Assembly: GCA_965212505.1 (NCBI GenBank) | Contig: OZ243123.1 | Span: 4,898,001 to 4,962,000 of the forward strand | Length of the DNA stretch: 64,000 bases | Source: JAHEKO01 sp965212505 | GTDB lineage: Bacteria > Acidobacteriota > Thermoanaerobaculia > Multivoradales > JAHEKO01 | Direction: 5' to 3' | Part shown: piece by piece, positions 8,583 through 15,676 of the stretch | How the letters are laid out: each line of letters begins with the position of its first letter | How positions within the stretch are numbered: position 1 is the first letter of the stretch | The notes under the pieces: generated by a model | Seen by the model: the letters and a program-made list of their open reading frames with translations, nothing else | Database searches by the model: none | Told to the model about the DNA's origin: nothing | Position numbers and translations under genes: made by a program

Positions 8583-9446
8583 ATGTCGAACGCCCGCGTA
8601 CCTCGTCGCTCTTCCTACGTCCGTCTGCTCGCCGGGTTGCTTCTCACGATCGGCTCGTCGTCTCTCGGTTGCCGGCCCCTCTCCGAGTCGACGGAGCCGG
8701 AGATCGTCTCCAGCTTCTCTGAAGCCGACCTCGATCGGGGTGCCTATCTGGTTCATCAGGTCGCTCTGTGTACCACCTGCCACGCTCAGCGCGACTGGAG
8801 CCTCTACTCCGGCCCGCCGGTCGCGGGTACGGAAGGCCTGGGGGGCGTTGTCGGGCTGTTCGGCTCGACGGAAATGGCTCCGGCGATAGATGCCGAGTCG
8901 CTCGTCGCTCACACCGTAGAGGAGTTGGCGGCCCTCTTGGGGCCGGGCGAGCGAGGCGCCTGGACCCATCAGGCCGACTACCTGACGGGCCTCACGGAGC
9001 TGTCGGCCGAAGATCGACTGGCAGTCGCGGCCTACCTGAAGAGTCGTCCACCGGACCGTACACCGCCGCCGGAGTCGCTGGCGCCGGCGGAGGATCCGGT
9101 GCCACGAGGCGAGTACCTCGTGCGCGTCGGCCGATGCGCTACCTGCCACGGTGCCGACATGAGCGGAGGACTCGAGATCGAGATACCCCTCGGCGCCTCG
9201 TCGCCGTCGGCCAACATCACCGTCCACCCGACCGCGGGAGTCGGCCGCATGAACCGAGAGGAGTTCATCGACTACTTCAAGTCGCTCGACTCACCCGACA
9301 TGCTGCGCGTGCCGGTGCGCGAGGGCACGCCGAACACGGCCATGCCGTGGCCATGGCTCGCCGCCATGACCCGTGACGATCTCGGCGCCATCTACGACTA
9401 TCTGGCGACCTTGCCTGCAGTCGACAAGGTTGTCGCCGTTCACTGA
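8583..9446 (+). CDS. Exported diheme c-type cytochrome
   Basis: A 287-residue protein from ATG 8583 with GGAGG just upstream. An N-terminal hydrophobic segment (about 12-29) ends at Cys30 in SSLGC, an imperfect lipobox, so it may be a lipoprotein or periplasmic. Two heme-attachment motifs are present: C63-TT-CH67 and C185-AT-CH189, each followed by a cytochrome-c-type fold with candidate Met ligands (STEMAP in the first domain; NTAMPWPWL in the second). It is probably an electron carrier in a periplasmic chain. No oxidoreductase partner is adjacent. The divergent CadC-like gene may regulate it. Confidence 0.85.
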   Translation: MSNARVPRRSSYVRLLAGLLLTIGSSSLGCRPLSESTEPEIVSSFSEADLDRGAYLVHQVALCTTCHAQRDWSLYSGPPVAGTEGLGGVVGLFGSTEMAPAIDAESLVAHTVEELAALLGPGERGAWTHQADYLTGLTELSAEDRLAVAAYLKSRPPDRTPPPESLAPAEDPVPRGEYLVRVGRCATCHGADMSGGLEIEIPLGASSPSANITVHPTAGVGRMNREEFIDYFKSLDSPDMLRVPVREGTPNTAMPWPWLAAMTRDDLGAIYDYLATLPAVDKVVAVH

Positions 9447-9505
9447 GTTGGCGAGATCTTCTTCGTGTGATGACCATGAGAGCGTGACTATGGTAGTTTC
9501 TGAAG

Positions 9506-9763
9506 ATGTCCAACGAACGCTCCATCGCGGCCGGCATCTTCAAGGCGAAATGCCTTGCCCTGCTCGACGAGGTCGACCAGACCGGGCTGCCTTTGACGGT
9601 GACGAAGCGAGGGCGGCCTGTCGCGCGGCTTGTGCCTGTCGACGCCTCGGAGCCCCTGTCGCTCCTCGGTAGCGTGCGCTACGAGCGTGAGAGGGACTTG
9701 CTCGATCCCGTCTTTGAGGTGTGGGACGCAGAACAGATCGCGGACCCTCCGGACGCGACTTGA
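9506..9763 (+). CDS. Phd/YefM-family antitoxin
   Basis: An 85-residue protein. The N-terminal half has the Phd/YefM pattern: AGIFKAKCLALLDEVDQTG, then LTVTKRGRPVARLVPV, which forms the DNA-binding dimer fold. The C-terminal half (DPVFEVWDAEQI) would be the toxin-binding tail. It precedes a PIN-domain gene with a 4-base TTGA overlap, the usual antitoxin-first order. Autoregulation of the promoter region before 9506 is expected from the family. Confidence 0.88.
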   Translation: MSNERSIAAGIFKAKCLALLDEVDQTGLPLTVTKRGRPVARLVPVDASEPLSLLGSVRYERERDLLDPVFEVWDAEQIADPPDAT

Positions 9764-10149
9764 TCCTCCTCGACACGCACACTTGGATTTGGTGGGTCAG
9801 CGATCCATCGAAACTGTCGACAAAGGCAGCCGCCGCGATCGACTATGCGGCTGCGGTCGCAGTGAGTCCGATCTCGTGCTGGGAGCTTGCGACGAAGGCC
9901 CGGCTAGGAAAGCTCCAGCTCGATCGCGCGCCTTCCGTTTGGGTGAAACATGCGCTTGCCCGACCGCGGTCTACGGTGGCCGACTTGACTCCAGAGATCT
10001 CTACGCGAGCTGGAGGTCTCGACGCCGACTCCTTCCACGGCGATCCGGCGGATCGCCTGATCGTCGCGACCGCAATCGAACTCGGAGCTGAGTTGGTCAC
10101 CAAAGACCGAAAGATCCGCGCCTACGAGGGCGTGCGCACCGTCTGGTAG
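9760..10149 (+). CDS. PIN-domain ribonuclease toxin (VapC family)
   Basis: A 129-residue protein if translated from TTG 9760, which overlaps the antitoxin stop (TTGA); a GTG at 9721 would add 13 residues of antitoxin-overlapping sequence with no family match. The PIN acidic residues are all present: D5 (LLDTHTW), E42 (CWELATKARLG), D95/D98 (HGDPADR) and D116 (VTKDRKI). VapC toxins of this subgroup (Sll0205-like) are Mg-dependent RNases. The active site looks intact, so the toxin should be functional. Confidence 0.88.
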   Translation: MILLDTHTWIWWVSDPSKLSTKAAAAIDYAAAVAVSPISCWELATKARLGKLQLDRAPSVWVKHALARPRSTVADLTPEISTRAGGLDADSFHGDPADRLIVATAIELGAELVTKDRKIRAYEGVRTVW

Positions 10150-10155
10150 CCGCGA

Positions 10156-10557
10156 CTACACCTGATCGGCGATCAGCGCCGGAACCTCGATCGCTCGAAT
10201 GCCGCCAGGTTCGTCGAGCACACAGCAGACCGCTGTGATCGCGCCGCGGGCGGCGAGCGTTTCGCCCTTCATGAATTCGAAGCCGTAGGTCATCGACTTC
10301 GTGCCCTTTCGGGTCACGCTGACGCGGATCTCGAGCTCGTCGCGGAAGTGGATCGGACTGATGTACTCGCACGTCGCCTTGACTCGCGGCCAACCGATTT
10401 CGTGCCCCTCGTGCTGCATGTGGACCTCGGCGCCGAGCGAGCGGAGGAACTGATGCTCGGCGGTCTCCATGAAGATGAAGAGGCGCGAGAAGTGCACGAG
10501 GCCGCTGACGTCGGTGTCGGCGAACTCGACCTGTCGATGGGTCGTCCAATAGGCCAT
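10156..10557 (-). CDS. Acyl-CoA thioesterase, 4HBT/YbgC-FadM type
   Basis: A 133-residue single hot-dog-fold protein. The N-terminus EFADTDVSGLVHFSRLFIFME matches the YbgC/4-hydroxybenzoyl-CoA thioesterase pattern, in which the Asp (here in DTDVSG) and the following helix form the active site. It would hydrolyse acyl-CoA in the cytoplasm; chain length cannot be read from sequence. It lies 4 bases from the start of the downstream M20 gene stop and faces the VapC gene, with 6 bases between the convergent stops. Confidence 0.85.
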   Translation of the reverse strand: MAYWTTHRQVEFADTDVSGLVHFSRLFIFMETAEHQFLRSLGAEVHMQHEGHEIGWPRVKATCEYISPIHFRDELEIRVSVTRKGTKSMTYGFEFMKGETLAARGAITAVCCVLDEPGGIRAIEVPALIADQV

Positions 10558-10561
10558 GTTC

Positions 10562-12109
10562 TTACTCCGCGAGCGCGTAGAGGAGGTCGACGTAGAACTT
10601 CTGGATCTCCGCGAGTCCGGCGACCTCGGAACCCGCGTTGGGTTCGATCACCATGTATTCGTTGGGGGCGTGGGCACCGGAGCCGTGGCCCATGCCGCCG
10701 GCGATGAGCGGTAGACCCAGGTCGGTGAAGACGTAGTAGGGAGCGCTGCCGCCGATGCGAGGCGAGATGTCGGGCGTGTGCCCGTACTTGTTGTAGACGC
10801 GGATCGCGGCCTCTACGAGCGGCGCGGAGACCGAGGTCTGTGCCGCTGGATAGCCGGAGAGCTGTCGAATCTTCAGATCGTCGAAGCCATTGTCATCGAG
10901 GTGCTTACGGATGAGCGCCAGCGCCTCGTTCGGATCTTGGTTCGGTGCGAGTCGTGAGTCCATCTTGGCGGTCGCCATGTGGGGGAGGATGGTCTTGGTG
11001 CCCTCCTCGATGTAGCCGCCCCAGATACCGTCGACGTTCAAGGTGGTGGTGTAGAGGTAGTTCATCAGAAGGTCACGGCCGGTCAGGTCGTCGGCGAACT
11101 TGTCGACCGCGAGCGCCTGTTTGAGAAGCGCTTCCTGAGACTCCCAGTCCTCGAGCATGGTGTTGACCAGCGTCTCCTCCTCGTGGGTCGGAGAGCGGAT
11201 CGCGTCGTAGTATCCCGGGATGGTGATGGTGTTGCCGTCAGGCGTGGTCATCGATGCGATCGCCTGGATCAGACGCAGGACGGGTGAGTCGACCATCGCC
11301 TTGAGCGAGCCGTGCACCTCGGCGTTCTTCGGACCCCCCTTCTCACTGCCGCGCGCTTCGAGCTCAAAATAGAGGATGCCCTTCACCCCCAGGAACATGC
11401 TGACGTCGCCGCGAGGGTCCTGGGCGTTGAACGGGAAGAAGACGCCGTCGGCGGCACGCAGGCGATCCTCGTACTTGGCGATCAGCTCCGGGTAGTTCGG
11501 AGAGCCGATCTCCTCTTCGCCTTCAGCGGCGATGATCAGGTTGACCGGCAGAGTACCCTCGACCGCCAGGATCGACTCGAGCGCGTTGAAAAAGGCACGC
11601 TCCGGACCCTTCTGGTTGGTCGCGGCGCGCGCCATCATGACCTTGCCGAGCGGATGGTCGATCACCTCTGCATCGAACGGCGGCGATTCCCAGTCCTCCG
11701 GGTCGACCGGCTGCACGTCGTACATGAGGTAGATGACGAGCGTCTTCTCCGCACCGGCGTCGTAATAACCCCAGACGCCTGGATGACCGCTGGTCTCGAC
11801 GAGCTCGGCCTCGTCGAAGCCCATCTCGTCGAGATCGCCTCGCAGCATTTCGGCCATCTCGAGAATGCCGACGTTCTGTGCGCTGATCGAGCGCTGCCGT
11901 AGCCAGCGCTGGAGCTCCCCGACATGCGCGTCGAGGTTCTCGTCGATGTACTCGTAGATCGCCGCGTGGTCGCCCTCGTAGCTGCCGAGGGCGGCGGCGT
12001 CATAGGTCTCGTCAGTGGTTTGCGGGAAGTCGGGCGGTCCGGCGATCGCCAGACTCGCCACAAGGACCCACGAGGTCAACAAAACGGTGGGAATCCGGGC
12101 TCTCGACAC
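10562..12109 (-). CDS. Exported M20-family hydrolase with altered metal ligands
   Basis: A 515-residue protein with GTG start at 12107-12109 (MSRARIPTVL), 10 bases after AAAGG; a GTG 9 bases upstream is possible. A signal peptide ends near AIAGPP (about residue 24). The M20 layout is clear: YDVQPVDPEDW, then EGEEEIGSPNY with the catalytic Glu (E199/E200), MDSRLAP, and GHGSGAHAPNEYM. Two canonical zinc ligands differ: the His of YGHYD is Met129 (IYLMYD), and the first Asp of DDKG is Asn165 (TNQKG). I recall a subgroup of exported M20 proteins with such residues, so the change may be lineage-wide. Peptidase activity is uncertain. Confidence 0.8.
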   Translation of the reverse strand: MSRARIPTVLLTSWVLVASLAIAGPPDFPQTTDETYDAAALGSYEGDHAAIYEYIDENLDAHVGELQRWLRQRSISAQNVGILEMAEMLRGDLDEMGFDEAELVETSGHPGVWGYYDAGAEKTLVIYLMYDVQPVDPEDWESPPFDAEVIDHPLGKVMMARAATNQKGPERAFFNALESILAVEGTLPVNLIIAAEGEEEIGSPNYPELIAKYEDRLRAADGVFFPFNAQDPRGDVSMFLGVKGILYFELEARGSEKGGPKNAEVHGSLKAMVDSPVLRLIQAIASMTTPDGNTITIPGYYDAIRSPTHEEETLVNTMLEDWESQEALLKQALAVDKFADDLTGRDLLMNYLYTTTLNVDGIWGGYIEEGTKTILPHMATAKMDSRLAPNQDPNEALALIRKHLDDNGFDDLKIRQLSGYPAAQTSVSAPLVEAAIRVYNKYGHTPDISPRIGGSAPYYVFTDLGLPLIAGGMGHGSGAHAPNEYMVIEPNAGSEVAGLAEIQKFYVDLLYALAE

Positions 12110-12180
12110 GTTGCGCACACCTTTCTGGAAGAGAGCGAATGATATCCGCCCCGGCGAGGTCGGTTCGGGCGTGTGGGTCC

Positions 12181-13470
12181 CTATTCCTGGAGGCGCTCGT
12201 AGAGCTTGAGGACCGCGTCTGCGTTGGCCTCGACGCTGAAGCGCTCGCGGATCGCCCGGTGGCCGTTGGCGCCAAGTTCTTCGCGACGGGCCTTGTCGAC
12301 GACCAGCTCCCGGATGCCGTCGGCCAGAGCCTCCGTCGAGTTGGGCTCGACGAGGACGCCGCCGTCGGTGGCTTCGACCATCTCGGGAAACGAGCCGTGG
12401 GCCGGCAGGACAACCGGAACGCCGTCGGCGAGCGCCTCGAGGACGAAGATTCCCTTGGGCTCCTGGTAGACCGTTGGTACCGACAGGATGTCGAGCGACC
12501 GCAGGAAGGCGAGCTTGCCCTCGAGATCGACCTCGCCGACGAAGTCGACTCGGTCCGAGAAGCCGGCGTCTTCGATCGTCTTCAGACACTCGTCCTTGTA
12601 GGGCACGTCTCGCGGGCCGAGGTAGCCCGCGATGCGCAAACGAAGGTCCGCGCACTCGGGCAGTTTGCACAGCTCGACGAAGGCGTCGACGAGTGGGCGC
12701 AGCCCCTTCTCGGGCGCGATGCGGGCCAGGTAGCCGAGGTTCACCGCGCCGTCTGTCCGCGGCTCCTTCGGGGCGCCATGACCCTCGATGCGGATGCCGA
12801 GCGGGATCACCGCGATCTGCTCGGGCGGGAGGTCGAGGACGCCGGCCATGTGCTCGGCGTAGTAGCGGCTCGGTGAGAGGAAGACGCTGGCGTCGGCGGC
12901 GCGATGCTGCATCTCCTCGACCACCGTGGTGTGGAAGGGCTCCGGAAGGTCGTCGATGAAGAGGTCCTCTCCCTGGAGCGCCACGACCACCGGCACGCCG
13001 ACCTCCTCTCGGATTCGCCGCACCATGCCGAGGAACATCGAGTTGGTGATGTGCACGACGTCGGGCTTGTAGTCATCACGCAGCCAGGCCACCAGGCGCT
13101 CGAGTTCCTTGTGCTGATGCCCGTTCTCGCCCTGAAGGACATCGAGGGTCATCCACCCGAGATCCTTGGGGTCGGTGGAGGAGCCCAGCTTGGAGATCGC
13201 CTTCAGAACTCCCGGCCGATCGAGCAGCCAGTCGAGCGCCCGCGGCGTGTGCCGGAAAAGAGCCGATTTGCCCTGCAGGTAGACGTTGAGTGCACCGTAG
13301 AAGACCTGCCCCATCGACACGTTCTCTTCGTCCGTGCGCATAGGGGTGTAGGTGGGCATGAGGGCCACCTCGTGCCCCTTGGCGAGCAGCGCGGTCGCGA
13401 GCGTGTTGTCGTGAATGCAGGTGCCGCAGTACATGCCTCCGGCGCCCGCTGCGATGTAGGCGATTCTCAT
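12181..13470 (-). CDS. Glycosyltransferase family 4 (GT-B)
   Basis: A 429-residue cytoplasmic enzyme. The N-terminal Rossmann half begins MRIAYIAAGAGGMYCGTCIHD, with a Gly-rich acceptor loop; the C-terminal half has the GT4 nucleotide-sugar site, LGYLARIAPEKGL then EPKGIFVLEALADGVPVVLP (the E-x7-E motif, EPKGIFVLE). It would transfer a sugar from an NDP-sugar to a glycan, lipid or protein acceptor. No polysaccharide cluster is nearby, so the acceptor is unknown. The gene stands alone upstream of the M20 gene, separated by 71 bases. Confidence 0.88.
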   Translation of the reverse strand: MRIAYIAAGAGGMYCGTCIHDNTLATALLAKGHEVALMPTYTPMRTDEENVSMGQVFYGALNVYLQGKSALFRHTPRALDWLLDRPGVLKAISKLGSSTDPKDLGWMTLDVLQGENGHQHKELERLVAWLRDDYKPDVVHITNSMFLGMVRRIREEVGVPVVVALQGEDLFIDDLPEPFHTTVVEEMQHRAADASVFLSPSRYYAEHMAGVLDLPPEQIAVIPLGIRIEGHGAPKEPRTDGAVNLGYLARIAPEKGLRPLVDAFVELCKLPECADLRLRIAGYLGPRDVPYKDECLKTIEDAGFSDRVDFVGEVDLEGKLAFLRSLDILSVPTVYQEPKGIFVLEALADGVPVVLPAHGSFPEMVEATDGGVLVEPNSTEALADGIRELVVDKARREELGANGHRAIRERFSVEANADAVLKLYERLQE

Positions 13471-13630
13471 CAGTCGACCTGACTCTCTAGTACTGGGATT
13501 GTGGGGTCGAGGTTGCGATGGCGTGGGCCTCGGACGTGACCCTGGCAGAGTCTATACCTCGTATTCCTAGGTGAGCTCGACTGGCGGACGGTAGAGTCCC
13601 GCCATCAGAGAGTAAGAAAGGGAGGTCACT

Positions 13631-15250
13631 ATGATCCGTCGTCTTGGAGTTTTCGTCGTGTTCGCCGTCCTGGTCGGAGCGTGCCAGGGTGGAGGAGATG
13701 CACCGCAGCTAGAGGTCGAAGCGATGATGGATGCGGGAACCGCCGCGGTCGACTTCGAGACGTCGTGCGCGCCCAAGGTTCAAGAGGACTTCGACACCGC
13801 CGTGGCCTTGTTGCACAACATGACCTACCACGTGGCGGAGGCGCGCTTCGGAGAGATCGCGGCCGCTGATCCCGACTGCGGAATGGCGTACTGGGGCATG
13901 GCGATGTCGTACATCCATCCGCTTTGGTTCGAAGACGTCGACGAGGCCGGGATGGCCCGAGGCGCTGAGTTGGTGACCAAGGCTAGGGCGACGGATCTCA
14001 CCGCGCGCGAAGCCGCCTACGTCGATGCCGTTGCCGCCTTCTACGACCTGACCGGAGCTCCGCTCTTCGACCGGCTCGACGCATTCGCCGCGGGTTTCGA
14101 AGCGCTCCACGCGGCTTATCCCGACGATCCGGAGGCCGGTGCGCTCTTTGCGCTGACACACCTGGTGAAGCAGCGCCCCGGGACGGTGAACATGGAGGTG
14201 GTCGATCGCTCGACCGCCGCGTCGTTTGCTGTGCTAGAGCAGAGCCCCGACCATCCCGGTGCGCACCACTACATCATCCATGCGTACGACACCCCGGATC
14301 TGGCGCCGCGTGCAGAGGACGTCGCCCGCAGCTACGCGGGCATCGTGCCCGACAACCCGCATGCCCTCCACATGCCGACACACATCTTCACGCGCCTCGG
14401 CCTCTGGAAGGACTCGATCGAGCTCAACATTCGCTCGGCCGAAGTGGCGCTGACGATGCCGTTTGGCGATGCGGTCTCGGTTCACTACCCGCACGCGCTC
14501 GACTATCTGCTCTTCGCCTACTTGCAGACCGGTCAGGAGAGCCTGGCCGAGCAGGCGCTCGACGATCTGACAGCGATCCAGATGCCGATCGAGGTGAGCC
14601 CGGCGAGCGCCTACCACCTGGCTTCGGGAGAGGCTCGTTGGGCGCTCGAGCGACACCAGTGGGCCGACGCCGCTCGAGTACAGCCGCGGCAACCCGCCGA
14701 CTATCCCTGGGACAACTTCCCGCAATTCGAGGCGCTGGCCCAGTACGCGGTTGCGCTCGGCGCCGCTCGCGCGGGTGACACAGAGGCCGCCCAGAGTGGC
14801 GTCGCCCGGCTACTCGAGTTGGAAGAGGCGACGGGACATGCGTACTGGAAAGGTCAGACGCAGGTAATGCGCGTCGCCTCGGAGGGTTGGCTGGCGCAGG
14901 CTCGGGGCGACAGCGACCGGGCGGTCGAGCTGCTTCGCGAGGCCACCGACCTCGAGGCGAGCATGACCAAACATCCGGTCACGCCAGGCGAGGTGCTGCC
15001 AGCCAACGAGCTACTCGGCGATCTGATGCGCGAGCTGGGTCGTCACGAGGAAGCGATCGAGGCCTACGAGATCTCGCTCGCACGGACGCCGAATCGGTTC
15101 AACAGCCTCTACGGTGCCGGCCGAGCCGCGGAAGCGGGTGGCGATGCGGAGATGGCGCGCGACTACTACGGTCGGCTCGCGGAGTTGTGTGACAGAGCCG
15201 ACACGGACCGGGCCGAGCTGGCTCACGCCCGGGCGTTCCTCGAAGGCTGA
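13631..15250 (+). CDS. TPR-repeat lipoprotein
   Basis: A 539-residue protein preceded by a good ribosome site (AAAGGGAGG, 6 bases before ATG). The signal sequence ends in a lipobox LVGAC with Cys18, predicting a lipid-anchored envelope protein. The rest is alpha-helical TPR-like: CGMAYWGMAMSYIHP near residue 85, GAHHYIIHAYDTPDLAP, and HALHMPTHIFTRLGLWKDS, followed by repeats up to the C-terminus. These His-rich helices resemble the large tetratricopeptide proteins of Acidobacteriota and related phyla. TPR domains mediate protein contacts; the partner is not known. Confidence 0.75.
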   Translation: MIRRLGVFVVFAVLVGACQGGGDAPQLEVEAMMDAGTAAVDFETSCAPKVQEDFDTAVALLHNMTYHVAEARFGEIAAADPDCGMAYWGMAMSYIHPLWFEDVDEAGMARGAELVTKARATDLTAREAAYVDAVAAFYDLTGAPLFDRLDAFAAGFEALHAAYPDDPEAGALFALTHLVKQRPGTVNMEVVDRSTAASFAVLEQSPDHPGAHHYIIHAYDTPDLAPRAEDVARSYAGIVPDNPHALHMPTHIFTRLGLWKDSIELNIRSAEVALTMPFGDAVSVHYPHALDYLLFAYLQTGQESLAEQALDDLTAIQMPIEVSPASAYHLASGEARWALERHQWADAARVQPRQPADYPWDNFPQFEALAQYAVALGAARAGDTEAAQSGVARLLELEEATGHAYWKGQTQVMRVASEGWLAQARGDSDRAVELLREATDLEASMTKHPVTPGEVLPANELLGDLMRELGRHEEAIEAYEISLARTPNRFNSLYGAGRAAEAGGDAEMARDYYGRLAELCDRADTDRAELAHARAFLEG

Positions 15251-15279
15251 GGGCGCCCGGTGCCGGTCCGTGATCGGCG

Positions 15280-15570
15280 CTAGCTGGAGCTGACGAGCTT
15301 CTGCGCCTCGTCGCGCTCGTAGGCGCGCAGCGTGGTTGTTCGGACGTTGCCTGCCGAGGCGAGGTGCATCAGAACTGAAGCGGCGATCTCATCCGACGGC
15401 GCGTCGAGAATCAGGACGCCGTCGTGACTGCCGATCGTCCAGTACTGGCCAACGATGCCGACGCCCGCCTTTGCGGCGTATTCGTTGAAGGCGTCGGCTC
15501 GTTGCGGTGACTCTCGCAGGTTGCGTATGCCTTGGTCCGTGTAGTCGAGCAGAGCGATGAAGGTGGTCAT
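15280..15570 (-). CDS. GYD-domain protein
   Basis: A 96-residue cytoplasmic protein from ATG 15568-15570 (MTTFIALLDYTDQG). Features shared with the GYD family are the initial strand and YTDQGIRNLRESPQRADAF, then GQYWTIGSHDGVLILDAPSD. The family has a ferredoxin-like fold and no established function. It lies 106 bases downstream of the cd1-type cytochrome gene on the same strand and may be cotranscribed with it. The 29-base gap to the convergent TPR gene holds no obvious terminator. Confidence 0.75.
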   Translation of the reverse strand: MTTFIALLDYTDQGIRNLRESPQRADAFNEYAAKAGVGIVGQYWTIGSHDGVLILDAPSDEIAASVLMHLASAGNVRTTTLRAYERDEAQKLVSSS

Positions 15571-15676
15571 GAGGTGTTTCTCCCTTGCATGAGAGCGAGC
15601 CACGGAGCCGTCGAGGGCACCGACCCGAGTGCAGGTCGACGCCCGCCGCGCCGGCTCGTCGAGAGCCCGTCGAGTA

